A DNA stretch of 64,000 nt, from NCBI RefSeq assembly GCF_000344685.1, contig NW_006920415.1, forward strand, positions 454,834 to 518,833, written 5' to 3'. The translations under genes and the position numbers were made by a program. The notes below the pieces were generated by a model. That model did no database searches. It worked only from the letters and a program-made list of their open reading frames with translations, and had not been told where the DNA came from. The stretch is from Gloeophyllum trabeum ATCC 11539 (Eukaryota > Basidiomycota > Agaricomycetes > Gloeophyllales > Gloeophyllaceae). This document shows, one piece after another, positions 21,149 through 32,111 of this stretch. Position 1 is the first letter of the stretch; each line of letters begins with the position of its first letter.

Positions 21149-23291
21149 GGCGTCAAAATCTCGCTTGCAGGCTGAGCGTTCAAGGCTTATAGGTGAGCTG
21201 AGAGGGAGGATGCATGGTCAGCAGAGCTGCGCTGGTATATGACCTGTATCAGCCTAACTGAAATGAGAACTCATCTGATACAGATGTGCAGAGGTATGAC
21301 ATTTCCGTGTGTATAATAGTAACCTGGACATCTTTAGACCTGACGTGATCAGAGGAAAGTGGAACGTGCATGGATTCGAGGCGAACAGGACAGGAATGCG
21401 AGCGCAGGATCTAGGTTTGCATACTTAGTCTTCATGGCTTGAGCAAGATCTCAACTCGCAGTTTGAAACATATTCAGAGCAATACGACCTGAAGGACTGT
21501 CGTGTACTGTAGTTAACCGTGGGTGTCTTGAGAGATGTGACCATGATACTACGGACCCAGCGCTCCACGCAGAGCCCCCACAGGTTACCAGACCCGAACA
21601 GAGTATGTGTATCGGATCCTAAGCCCCATAACTGGATCCAAGCATGCGCCAGGGGACATTAGATAGGCAGTGGACCCAGTTCAGTGCCAGTGGCCACGGC
21701 GTCCGGTAGAAAGTCCTCGTGGGCATTCTGGAGTCAAAATAACTGTCGTGGTTCCCCGCCCGTGCCCTCTAGATAGATGGTGCCAGAATAATGATTCGTG
21801 CCCATTTTTCTGTGCATGCAGAGACATTCTCGTGGACGTCGAATTCAGGATTCTATGTACTTTCCCGAAGGTGAAGCACTGGCACTGCCACCTTGACAGT
21901 AATATTTCTCCCGAATCGGGAACGTGTATGCCGCGCCTTGTTACTTAGTGTTGCCTCTCGTGCAGCTACCCGCGCAGCCCTCAAAATCGACTGGCTCCCC
22001 TCAGCCTGAGACTTGGATTGCTTGTTTTGCCAGGGGACGGCTGTGGTTTTCCGCCGGATATCTTCAGTGGAATCGCGCCCCAAAATCAAGGATATCAGTG
22101 GCTACGTTCCTCCTTCGCGTCGTCCCACCTTCTGGAGGAAAATCAAGTCACCAAGACAGATATGTCACTCAAAGCGAGCGTTTACGAACCACGAAGGAGA
22201 TCCGCGGTGTTGGGCTTTCGGAACGCAGAGCATGCATGTCCTGATTACAAATCGATTGCCCGTCCACCTCTTTGCACATCCAAGATATCTGGTCTCGGTG
22301 TTCGCCCTGTAGTCAAGTCCCTAGTCCTCATCGACCCATATGCCAACAATGAACTTGTTTCTCCGCGTGTGCTCGCACATATTCAGATGTCAGTAAACCC
22401 ATCTCGTCACACTGCCAGAGCACAGTCGAGATATTAGGGGTGTCGGTACGGGACGCCTGTCAGACGGAGGAACCGACCTGCACAGACATGTACCTGCTAC
22501 CAATATTCTTCAACCTGGAACGCCTTCCGGTGATGTCCATGAGACTAGGGAGCACCGTGACTTTGTGGCCACCTCGGCTTTCTCGTCGCGTTGGCCAAAT
22601 GGCCCGTGCCACGACTCATTTCAGTTACTCCGGTCGACTCAGGTTCATCCCCGCCTTCGTTGGATGGGCTCATGATATTCGGGACTGCTACTTACCTTCC
22701 ACCATAACAAGTCGTCCCCGGTGATGTACGACGCTGAATTACCCGGGTCAGCAAGTTGAAGACATGGATCAAGTTGGTTGCTTTCTGCCGTATTCTTCGT
22801 GGGTTGACTTGTCGCAGGTTCTTCTAAAGTCCTCTTCGAGGCTCAAGAGAAGACCGTGGAATGCAACGGCTACGAATCATACTTCCTGCGCCTCGAGTCA
22901 GAGAGCTCGACGTCTATGCCACTCCGGACGCCATCTATGCCAGTGTACGGCGCCAAACCTCGTGTGCTGCTTCACAGTATGTGGCTGTTGCTGACGGCGA
23001 TCAAGATCGATGAGATGGGTCGAAACTCTTCATCCTGTGTAGATGGCGCTTTCGAAGGGGAGCGATACTTCGCCTTCGTTCGAGTGAAGCGATTTCTCAT
23101 AGCGGCGGAGGTGAGGGTGCCACTGCAGGCGTCTCTTCGCACCGACGGATCACGGCCGTCCGCAGATAACGTCGGTCGCGCATGTATCAACTATTATCAT
23201 TGTAAGTACATTCCGGACCACTGCATCTCCTCTCCTCTACCAGCATATCTTTCCTCACGATAATCCTACGAGATTCAACAGCGACATGAGA
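21149..23291. other. 2.1 kb without a supported gene
   Basis: Open frames exist at 22018-22437 and 22856-23263 on the plus strand, but their products show no recognisable motif, no splice-linked neighbours and no sibling elsewhere in the window. The stretch may contain the remains of a gene or mobile element; nothing is claimed. Confidence 0.4.
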
Positions 23292-23876
23292 TTATTCCTC
23301 CTCTGGCGATCGAACCGGTCAAAGAAGGTATCACGTCTTTATAGAATTTAATTACCTTCAATCCGTTCAAGCCGCCTACCCACCGGGAACGGAACTGTGT
23401 TTTTCTCCCGGCGAGTGGGAGGGGTGCTCGGTACTTTCTTTTTATCGGTTGAGGAGACCGACGAAGAGGAACTACCGCTCATCTCTTCCTTCTCTCTCTT
23501 CCTTCCCCTTTCCTCGGGGGCCGGCGGTTCGACTATCAGCCAGTATTCCTGTATAGTGATAGGTGTCACGTTCTAGAATATAGTCAATTCTCCACAAGCT
23601 ACTTACCAGCGGAATGCGCTCGTCCATCACCAATGACGCGAGCTCAAAGAGGTCCGGGGCATCACCCCATTCTACAAAGCGGAGCGGATTGATTCCTATC
23701 TGCCGACGATGGCTAAGATCTAGTAAATTTAATGCCCGACGTGAGGGACGTACCTTTGTATTTCCTGGACTTTGTGGTCGCAGGTGTGTCACGACTTCCT
23801 TCTTCGCTTTCTTCGCGGCGACTTTGGCCTTCGAGCGGCGGATGGCCGAAGATGTGGTGTTTTTTTGGGGAGACAT
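23292..23876 (-). CDS. A3, R/A family protein, diverged solo member
   Basis: Exons are 23754-23876 (123 nt), 23607-23699 (93), 23356-23548 (193) and a short last exon 23292-23302. Exon 1 encodes MSPQKNTTSSAIRRSKAKVA, a Lys-rich stretch and SPGNTK as in A1. Exon 2 encodes IGINPLRFVEWGDAPDLFEL and ASLVMDERIPL. Exon 3 encodes EYWLIVEPPAPEERGRKREK, SSSSSVSSTDKKKVPS and KNTVPFPVGRRLERIE. The last exon gives only a few residues before TAA; its acceptor is tentative. The 93 nt exon 2 and 193 nt exon 3 are the same lengths as in R1 and R3. Unlike A1 and A2, no B gene accompanies it. The product is about 139 residues, and the function is unknown. Confidence 0.68.
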
Positions 23877-24032
23877 AAGACGCGCCAAAGAGTTTGTGAG
23901 ATGTGGCTCGGTAAGGGGCACAGTGGTGGTAGAGGTTGAAGTTGAACGTTGAATGTTGAACCTTCGCTTATATGTTCATACCGTGTGTATGTTTTTGCAG
24001 CTTCTAGAGCGTTAGCGTTCCCCATCAAGGGT

Positions 24033-24070
24033 CGAATGCAGTACAAAAGGGCTTCTTTGCTTACTCAGGT
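24033..24070 (-). promoter_or_regulatory. Shared upstream element of the R/A family (A3 copy)
   Basis: The plus strand reads GAATGCAGTACAAAAGGG, then CTTCTTTGCTTACTCAGG, about 157 nt upstream of the A3 ATG. Flanking bases including CCCTTTTATGGACCTCG also resemble the A1 promoter. Confidence 0.58.
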
Positions 24071-24925
24071 TGCGAACTTCCGCGCGCCTGCATTTCCCTT
24101 TTATGGACCTCGCTTTGTATGGACTGATTTCGGTAACGATACAGCGGCTAGTATTTTACAGAGATATGGATGCTGATTATGGCAATGTAAATATAGTTAT
24201 AGACCGCGCCAATGACCATTTACTTTTGCGCTGATTTCCTACAGGACTTCTACGTGCCACTGGCACATGCCATTCCGGAATTCGAGGCTCTTCCCCCAAT
24301 GTGATTCGCGGGGGATTTCGAGTCGCTGAAATCTCCCTACGATGTAGATGTTCATACTGTGCTCTCACCGACCATCGCGCTCGACGACTGGAGGAGGAGC
24401 CTGGAATCGATAGCATCCATTGCGAAAGCCCCTATACGCGTGTACAAACACGATCAGGTGACTGTCACGCTTTCCAGTCGCGTCTCGGGTCTTTCCGAGG
24501 CAATGTCCCTTTCCGCGCTTTCCACACTTCAGTCTTAGAAATTAGAGTATATCTGGTCCAAGATATACCAGCCAACTATTCAGTATGATTGAGCGTAAGT
24601 ATATCAGAGTGAGCAACGTATCGACGTTTCTGAAGGCAGTGTGTCAATAAAAATGTGAGCATCACCAGGTATCGTCGTGAGCCTCGTGCTACGCAGGCGC
24701 ATCTTATCTTCCGTAATAGCTGATCAGATAATCACGTTTCAGGGTTCTTTGTGGCAGGATCGCGACCTCAACAAAGGCTTCTGTTGCCACACTTGGGCTT
24801 TGGGTTGTTTTCGGCTATGCTCGGCTAATTACTGTAAAAGGCTGCACGTCGAGCAGACTGTCGTCTCTCACTCTTACCACCAAGCCCACTCCAGTCTCAG
24901 GTAGAAACTCGAATTGACTCTCATC
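24071..24925. other. Region without a supported gene
   Basis: The left end is the upstream region of A3 and the right end is the upstream region of the gag-like gene. The frames between are short and show no motif. Confidence 0.4.
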
Positions 24926-26089
24926 ATGTCGATGTTTCTGGACATGTTCAAGATAACCCCTTTCGACTTGGAACCGGTCCTCGCCACTTGGACCGACGGT
25001 CCGAAGTTCAGCGGGAACCGCAAGAAAGATCCTCCCGTTGCGGTGTGGCTCGAGCAGGTCAAGGCCGGCTGCGTCCAGAGGCAAGTCCCTGAAGAATACT
25101 GGCATGAGGTCGCGGAGCATTTCATGGGCAAGAAGGCAAAGAAGAGGTTCAATGCTGTCAAGAAAGTACTCTACGAAATGAACGGGGAGAGCTACCGGTG
25201 GACGTGGAAGAAGTTCAAGCTGCTGATGTGCAGTGTCGGATGTAGGTAGTCCGCGAGACGCATCCTGGACGCGGTTGACATTTGACTCAGGGGATATCGA
25301 CCCGAAGGCTACGCTTACTGTGGAGCACAAACCCTCAGGCGGATGGTGGGTGATCGGCAAGAAGAGCGAGGAGCCGGCTCCCCCTTCTAAAGTGGCACAC
25401 GCAAGGTCCAAGTCCCAGTCGGACGTGCCCAAAGCATCCACTACCAAGCCCAAAGCACCTGTTCGGAGCCAGTCCTCGTTCCTCTCTTGGACTCAGGCCG
25501 GCGACGCGAAGACGGTATCCAAGGATCACGGAGCGCCCGCTCCAACCCAGTCGTCCTTATTTCCATGGGCTCAGCCTGACAATACGAAGACAAACGCCAA
25601 GGATTCGAAAATACCACCCAGTCGGAGCAACTCTTCTTTCCTCCCTTGGGGGCAGCCTAGTGACACGAAGATCACCAAGGAGCCAACGACCATTCAGAAA
25701 TCCCGCTTTATCCCTTTCTGGCGAGTTGCGCAAGAGGAGCCTGAGGTCGCCAGCAAACGTACGCAGTCCAATCTATGATCTGCCCGTCTTGAAACTTATG
25801 ATTCTTCTTGACAGTCACCGAAGCCCTCGTCCAAGCCCCCTTGTGGCTATTCCTCGCCTGCGACGTGCTCGAGACGCTCAGCCAAGGCCACCCGAAAGCT
25901 ATGAGCGCAGTCTCCGCTATCCTCATTATCGCAGGGAGCATCCCTGCCATCCCGGCCATCACCACTGGTGCTGCTGGTGCTCTCTTGGCTTCCCATGCCG
26001 CTCAGGCTGCTGGCGCTGCCGCAGTCAGTCTCGGGACTTGGCTGAAGACCAGACAGGCGGGGGAGGCCAAGGCTTCGGGCTCCAAGTAG
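24926..26089 (+). CDS. Gag-like domain protein with SSFLxW repeats and a hydrophobic C-terminus
   Basis: Exons 24926-25241, 25291-25758 and 25815-26089 join in frame to 352 residues. Residues about 10-105 have the layout of a retrotransposon gag (capsid-like) domain: KFSGNRKKDPP, VAVWLEQVKAGC, VPEEYWHEVAEHFMGKKAKK and a final WTWKKFKLLM. A linker follows with about three imperfect repeats of 33 residues, each containing SSFLSW, SSLFPW or SSFLPW, and a fourth partial one at SRFIPFW. The last exon encodes a strongly hydrophobic segment (SAVSAILIIAGSIPAIPAI, TTGAAGALLASHAAQ) that could be one or two membrane helices. There is no protease, reverse transcriptase or LTR nearby, and the gene has two clean introns, so it looks like a domesticated gag-derived gene, not an element. 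Proteins with a similar N-terminus are common in Agaricomycetes as hypothetical proteins. Confidence 0.75.
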
Positions 26090-26672
26090 ATCGTTGGCTG
26101 GCAAGTATGGGCACTCCCAATGATTGGACCTTTATATCCTTTCCATCCTCTTCATGCGCCTCGGGCTCCAGTAATTTTTGCGGTATGTATCGTAAGTATG
26201 TATTTATGTCTTTATCGCTTGTACGCTTCTCCTGTGGTATCAATGGCTATCATCATCCGTAGATCTCGCGCGCTGTCTTGGAAAATTATGCTATATGTTC
26301 TATAGACTGTCGATGCGCAAGACCGCCGTAGGTGATATTTCAGGATCCACCCATGTCGACTGAACTCTTGCACTCATCCATTCTATCCACAATTCTGCGT
26401 TGCCATAACATTCGTTCGTGTACGGAATACAACACATCTAGTGTATGTATCCCGCAGTACTACTACGGTACGGTACAACCAAGCCGCGAAAAGAAAACCA
26501 AGAGGAAGAACGCAAAACAGTTAGACAAAGGAAATCAAAGCGGATAGAAACGACTTTGCTCTGCTCTCTAATATACTCAGAGACTCTCTCTCCCCCCTTC
26601 CACTGCTGGTATACGGGTATCCAGACTCGAAAAAACGAAACCATAACTTAATCTCAAACATCAACCGGCCCC
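26090..26672. other. Intergenic region between convergent genes
   Basis: It is AT-rich with T runs and repeated short GTATGTAT-type words, consistent with two 3' UTRs. No gene is seen. Confidence 0.5.
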
Positions 26673-28588
26673 TCATGCGACGACCTTGACTGCGGCGAAG
26701 TTGGTGGTGATGCCGAAGACGTTGTTAAAGGCATCGGCCTGCGCGCCGGACTTGGCTGGGGTGGCTGCGAGCGCGGCCGCCTGCGCCTTCTGGCACGTCG
26801 CGGCGGCGGTCGCGTCGCCCTTGCACGCGCTCTGGATCTGGCCGCAGATGAAGGAGGTGATCACCTGGATGTTGTCCGCGGATCCGTGGTTGAACGACTC
26901 TGCGGTGCGCAAGTACAGTGGATCAGCCACTGGGGGGAGGGACAAGAGGAAACGAAAGGCTTACTCTGGTCAACTGCCTGGAAGGCGGTCTCCCGTCTGC
27001 CGTCGAGGCCGGCGGCGAACTTGATCTGGGGGACGCTGCAGGTGCCGAAGTTCCCGAGACCCGAGGCGGCGCCGGTCGCGGTGGACGCGGCGGCGGAGGA
27101 CGTGGCGGCGGCGGAAGAAGTGGCTGCGGCGTTGTTGCCCTTGCCGGCTGCCGAGCTCGAGGCAGCTGCGCCCTTGCCAGCTGTGGTGTTGGAACCCGCT
27201 GCAGCGTTACCGTCGTCCGTCACCGTGAACTGCATATGAACCCATAAGCTTCGAACATAGGAGAGTACACAGAGGAGGGACGCACGTATACCGCGTCATC
27301 GAGGGATCCGTGCTGCGCGACGGCGACGAGGACCGGCTGGTGGTTCGCCGCCGAGTTGATGGACGAGATCTTGTACACACCAGCCGGGAGCCCGTTCGTC
27401 ACGTCCGCCGTGAGGATGCCGTTCTGCGCCTTACCATTCAACCCCTTGAAGAACGCGAACTTGGTCGGGTCCGTCGGCGTCGTCTGGGTGAGGCTGTCGA
27501 GCTGCTCGATGACGACGTGCGAGTGGCCCTGCACCTGGCCCTGCGCGTTCGTGAACTGGGGCGCAGCGAAGTAGTTCTCCTGCGCGTTCACGAAGAAGCC
27601 CGTCTCGAGGTTCTTGATCGCCATCTGCACGGTGAACGCCGTGTTCGCCTTGATCGTGCCGAAGTTCTGCGGGAAGACGAATTTCGAGGAGGGCATGTTG
27701 GACGTGGATGCGATGATGCCCATCGGCGCGGGGTTGCATGAGCCGGTCGTTATTTGCTGCCCGTTGGTGATAGGGAGCTGCGGCACCGTCGCGCAGAAGT
27801 TGATGAAGTTGTTGGAGGAGGTCTTGGAGGCGACTTGGCCCGCGGCGGGCTGGGACTGGCCGTCATTCTGGAAGCCCGTGGCAATCACAGACTTGTCGAG
27901 AGCTAAGCAACGTCAGGATGTGGTCCTTGCATGCGCTCTTTAGTCGGGTCGGACTCACTCAATGATGACTGGAGCGCATCAGCTGCGGCATTGTTGCCGG
28001 TAGAGCCAGTGCCGGTGGCGGCGTTGTTGCCGGTTGAGCCCTTGCTAGACGCAGCATTATTACCTGAGGAGGCTGTCGAAGTCGAGCTCTATAGCCCGGC
28101 AAGTCAGTGCAAGTCCGATATATGGATGCCGACGGTAATGAACGCACGGATGCAGCTGCCGAGGACGACGAGGTCTTGGAACCAGAGCTACCCTTGGACC
28201 CCGACGATGATTTGGAGCCTGAGGACGTGGAACCCGACGACTTTGAGCCTGATGATTTGCTGCCCGAACTCTTCGAGCCCGAGCCTTTGCTGGTGGCTAA
28301 GCCAAAATAGATTAGTGCTGTCGGGAATGCCCGCGGTTCCGAGGATACCCACCTGCGTTGTTCACCGAAGGCGTCGATGTAACTGCGGAGGCGGTTACAG
28401 TAGCGGTCATCGTCACAGTGCTCACCTAAAATAACCCAGATAAGCGTGTCGATCTCTGTCAAATTCAGAGAAGGAACACATACCGCGGTACCGCAGGTGT
28501 CAGCCTTTGCGTTGTTGTGCGGGGCAGCAGCAGCATAGCCGGCGATAGTGAGGGAGAGGAGAGCGTAAGAAAGAGCCTTTGAGAACAT
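26673..28588 (-). CDS. Secreted macrofage-activating-glycoprotein-like protein, seven exons
   Basis: Exons 28484-28588, 28353-28425, 28148-28296, 27959-28088, 27292-27902, 26965-27229 and 26673-26899 join in frame to 519 residues. The N-terminus MFSKALSYALLSLTIAGYAA is a clear signal peptide. Next comes a Thr/Val region, then a low-complexity Ser/Gly/Lys linker with repeats of the GSKSSGSKSSG kind and SSTSTASSGNNAASS. The core (IATGFQNDGQSQPAAGQVAS, NFINFCATVPQLPITNGQQI, GSCNPAPMG, SHVVIEQLDSL) matches what I recall as the macrofage activating glycoprotein of basidiomycetes, a secreted or cell-wall protein of unknown mechanism. A second Ala/Ser-rich linker separates this from a C-terminal part with CSVPQIKFAAGLDGR and several cysteines. 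The Ser-rich linkers are likely O-glycosylated. A TTATAAGG at about 28797-28804 may be its TATA box. Confidence 0.85.
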
Positions 28589-28804
28589 TGCGACGGAGTA
28601 TCGGAGAGCGAAGTCGAAAGTGAAGGAACGGTGTGCTTTGAGAGCTTTGAATAAAGAAAGAATTAAAGCGACACCAGGTCGGCGTTCGTGAAAGACCTCT
28701 GGAGGGCGCGCTAGGCGACGACCGCAGAACTAGGCTGGGCAACGCAGTGGAAAGGGACGAAAAATGGGAAGTGCGTTCTTCGGGCTGCCTCTCTACCTTA
28801 TAAC

Positions 28805-31800
28805 CACGACTTGTACCTGCCGGCCGGTCGCCCTTGATCCGGCCACACCATCAGACCTTCGCGCATGCATGTGGTCTCCGGTCTCAATGAGTAATTGACG
28901 ACCGTCCTGACGACTCCCAACGACGACGGATGCATGGAACATTCACTTTGTGGCAGTCGGCCTGCGACTCAAGGTGGCCTGCAGCACAAAACAGCATTTC
29001 TTTAGGCGTATCGGCAGCCCTTCCATGATGCTCCACGACGAAGTCCTCGCCTCGCAAGCGCCATCCCGTCCTCCGAGCAGGTTCTTTCGGAGGCACCCGC
29101 CGGCCGTAAATGGGTTCGGTGCCGCTTCAGGCAACCGTGCCGGCGCGCTGCCGGTCGCCAGGCACCGTCTGCGCGAGGCGTGATTGGCTCCTCCCACATT
29201 TCGCCGTTGATCCATCTCGCGTGTCCGACGATCCTCGAGCGGCATTTCTGCTTTCACCATTCAAGTTGCCGTATTGCAACGCCCGACAAACGGTTGCAGG
29301 ATGACTGTTCTGGGCTGCTCGTCGTCGTTTGCATGTTGCTCGACTTCAGCACTGCGAAACTGCAGGTTTGATGACGAGTCAGGATCCTCATGCGTATATC
29401 AGACCCGACGGAAGGGGTTTCTCGCCGTTTGCGCCAATCGGACGCACTGCGATAGCAACCTCTGGTTTGTTGCCATCGAACTCTGTGCGGGATGGGATGA
29501 CCGTGTGAAGCATACTTTGAACGCTGAAGCGGTCCGGGATGAGTCAACATTATCTGTAATCGGGGTCTCGTGAGCTGCAGGAGCAGCGTCGTCGGGAAAG
29601 TGACTATGCGTGGCTGACACTGGTCAAGCACCCGGTCACCGACATTCAACGATGGCTGGAAATAAGGCCGCTGAAGCAATGCGACGATTGATTCTGGTAA
29701 GACATCCATACAATCTGCTGATCATAAGAATCTGATCGCCCGTCACAATGCCTTCAGTGTGTTCACCGATCTGTCGAGCTGGGACCGCAATCTGCGGCGC
29801 TATAAGGCTTCCCAGCAGGCAACAGCCCGATCCAAGGGAATCCGCCCCCAAAATACGGTATAAAAGTGTTGATAAATGTGCAACCGATCATGCCGCATGT
29901 CAATCACTCAATGTCAAGGCTATCAAGTTCAATACTTGATCAGTGAACACTGGCGAATTCGCAGTCCTCTGATTCCTGTCCTTGATGCCCAACGGTCATA
30001 AGTATGCCCGTCTCGCACAGATGGACAATAGCGGGCTAGGTACGTCTATACGGAGGCGCGGGACAGCATCGTCGAGTGGTTCCCCATCAAACAATTTATC
30101 AAATCACGACCCGTTGGCGGTGCACATAGAGGTCGGGGTAAGCCAGTGCTGCAACTACAGACATGGAGGAGAAGGGGTAGTAGCTCACCCACCCACCGGT
30201 GATAGGATTGAAGACCGGGCCCCTTCCTTCCACATCGCACCGCGTTCACTTCATCACGTGGGGTGGCGTTATGCACACCGAACTCCACTCACTCGGCGAG
30301 TGTGTGAAGTCCGGTGTAGCTAGGAAATATTGTTGACACGCGTCAAGACGCACTCGAGTAGCTAAAGGTGGGCTGGGCTATCCGTAGAAGGGGCAGGGAG
30401 AGTTGGAGCGACGCGCTAGGTACGTTCCACTTCGTACACTTTCCTACAGGTATGAGGAAACAAGGAAGCACGGAGGCTCGCTGATAAACGGGACGAACAA
30501 CTTCATACGAAGTGCGTACCCCTTTTTTACGCTGAGACGCGGCCCGTCAAGCGGATACCGGGACAGCTGGCGAGCTTCCTGGAACCTCGTCATAGATTTT
30601 CTCATTAAAGCCAGGAAGGACGGTCGCAGTTCGGTGCGCATTGTCCGCATAGCTTGTGCTGGGCGTACATTGCCACTTTTGCTTGGCGAAGGTCCATTCT
30701 GCGAGTTGCATGAGATGAGCCCCTCCGCTCCGCCCTTTCGGGAGATGGCCAATGCACCTTCCACACTGCAGTCACGCTTGTCGTTTCCTCCGAGCTCGTT
30801 CCGCGGGTAAGGCTCGCGCTCCAACACCGGTGACCGGAGCCTTGACGGTATGCAGCTTCAGGTCGCTGCGAGGCCCCACCACACACTTCAGCGGCAAGGA
30901 GGTTCTCGCGTTGAATTCGCGGGCATCAATGGGTGATGAAGTCGTAAACGACGTATATCGCGCGCCCCTCCCCTCGTATGACGGGGTTGCGAGGCGGGGT
31001 GTGTTCCCGCATGTCCGTTACTCTGAGCAGGTTCGATACTACTATGGAGAACAGACTGTATAAGCGTGCCTACTCTAAGCATGGTACTCTTGCCATCGCC
31101 TACAAAAGGATCAAGAATGGAGAGTTAATTGAGAGCGTTTGTGCGAGTTAGGCCGAGGTCAGCGTAGTCAGATAGAACTAGGCACTTAGATAAAACGTTT
31201 GGCAGGGTCGACCTGTACAGGACTTGGACAAGTTGGAGTATCTACCGTTCTAAGTTTCACACAGTTTACCCGTCGAGGTACCGCAATAGTTATGCCCCTA
31301 GGCCTAGTGAAGGTAGTGCCGCAGTTGTTATCACTGGGTGATACTGGTACTTCAACTATAACGCCTACTCCAACTGACGGTACGCTCTAGCAAAGGTAAA
31401 CGTGTCCTATACCGTACACTTTAAACATACAAAGGATGCAGCCGAGTGCTCGACGGCACGAGCAAGCCACAAACCAGGGCCAGGTATGCGCTGCCACAGT
31501 CGATCTGAGATCTTCTCACGTGGAAACCACGCGAAAAGGGACATGTGACCGTAACGCAACCGGAACGCGTCCACAGCTCCGCTTCCGCTCATGCCTCTCA
31601 ATCGACTCTCTTTCTACTTAATGCAAATATCAACTGCCTCCCGTTGCATCTTCCAGTGCATAAGCTAGCTCCTCAAAGCTGACCCAGATTCAGGTACAGC
31701 GACATTCGTCTGAATAGTGACCCTTGTCCTATCGTGTCCGAAAAGACGAAGAAAGAGGCTAGAGCCCTTATCTTCCTCACTCCGGAATTTTGACGGTACT

Positions 31801-32111
31801 GTTCCTGATACCCCGCACACTAACGGCAGGGGACGCTCCAACTCCAGCGTAAGCTATCTCTATTGGCCTGTATATTTTCTGGCGGAACGTCATTCCGCGA
31901 TGGGCTTGTTATCACAGCGCTGGAGATAAGGTGCAAGAATAACGAAAGCTAAGACTTCTCGGCTAAGGACTCGTTAAGGTTATCTCAATGTTATCTCTCA
32001 TTGACGTCTGCTCAAAAGGCGGGGTCGGTGGAGAGGACCGCTGAGGTCGCCCGCTCGACTCTCGCTTTACGACCGGTGGCTTGCGCTGACGACCGCTGAG
32101 AGACGAGAACC
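28805..32111. other. 3.3 kb without a supported gene; contains the upstream region of DUR3
   Basis: Frames at 29254-29709 (minus), 30403-30810 (plus) and 30444-30827 (minus) are open by chance as far as can be told. Between about 30.3 and 31.4 kb the sequence is rich in repeated GTA/TAC words and may be a decayed mobile element. Several GATA motifs lie near 31.2 kb and at 31.9-32.0 kb. Confidence 0.4.
31924..31996. promoter_or_regulatory. Cluster of HGATAR (GATA factor) motifs upstream of DUR3
   Basis: AGATAA occurs at 31924-31929 on the plus strand and as TTATCT at 31980-31985 and 31991-31996 on the other strand, 115-190 nt before the proposed ATG. Another AGATAA is at 31188-31193 and CAGATAG is near 31170. 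Fungal urea permeases are typically controlled by AreA/Nit2-type GATA activators under nitrogen limitation; control here is inferred. Confidence 0.5.

Noticed and set aside
22018..23263. One or two protein genes on the plus strand
   Set aside because: Frames are open but lack motifs, paralogues in the window and convincing splice links.
27310..27741. Plus-strand Arg-rich frame opposite the secreted glycoprotein
   Set aside because: It is antisense to a well-supported multi-exon gene with signal peptide; composition is a mirror artefact.
30300..31400. A decayed mobile element
   Set aside because: Short repeated words are visible but no terminal repeats, target duplication or enzyme motif could be found.
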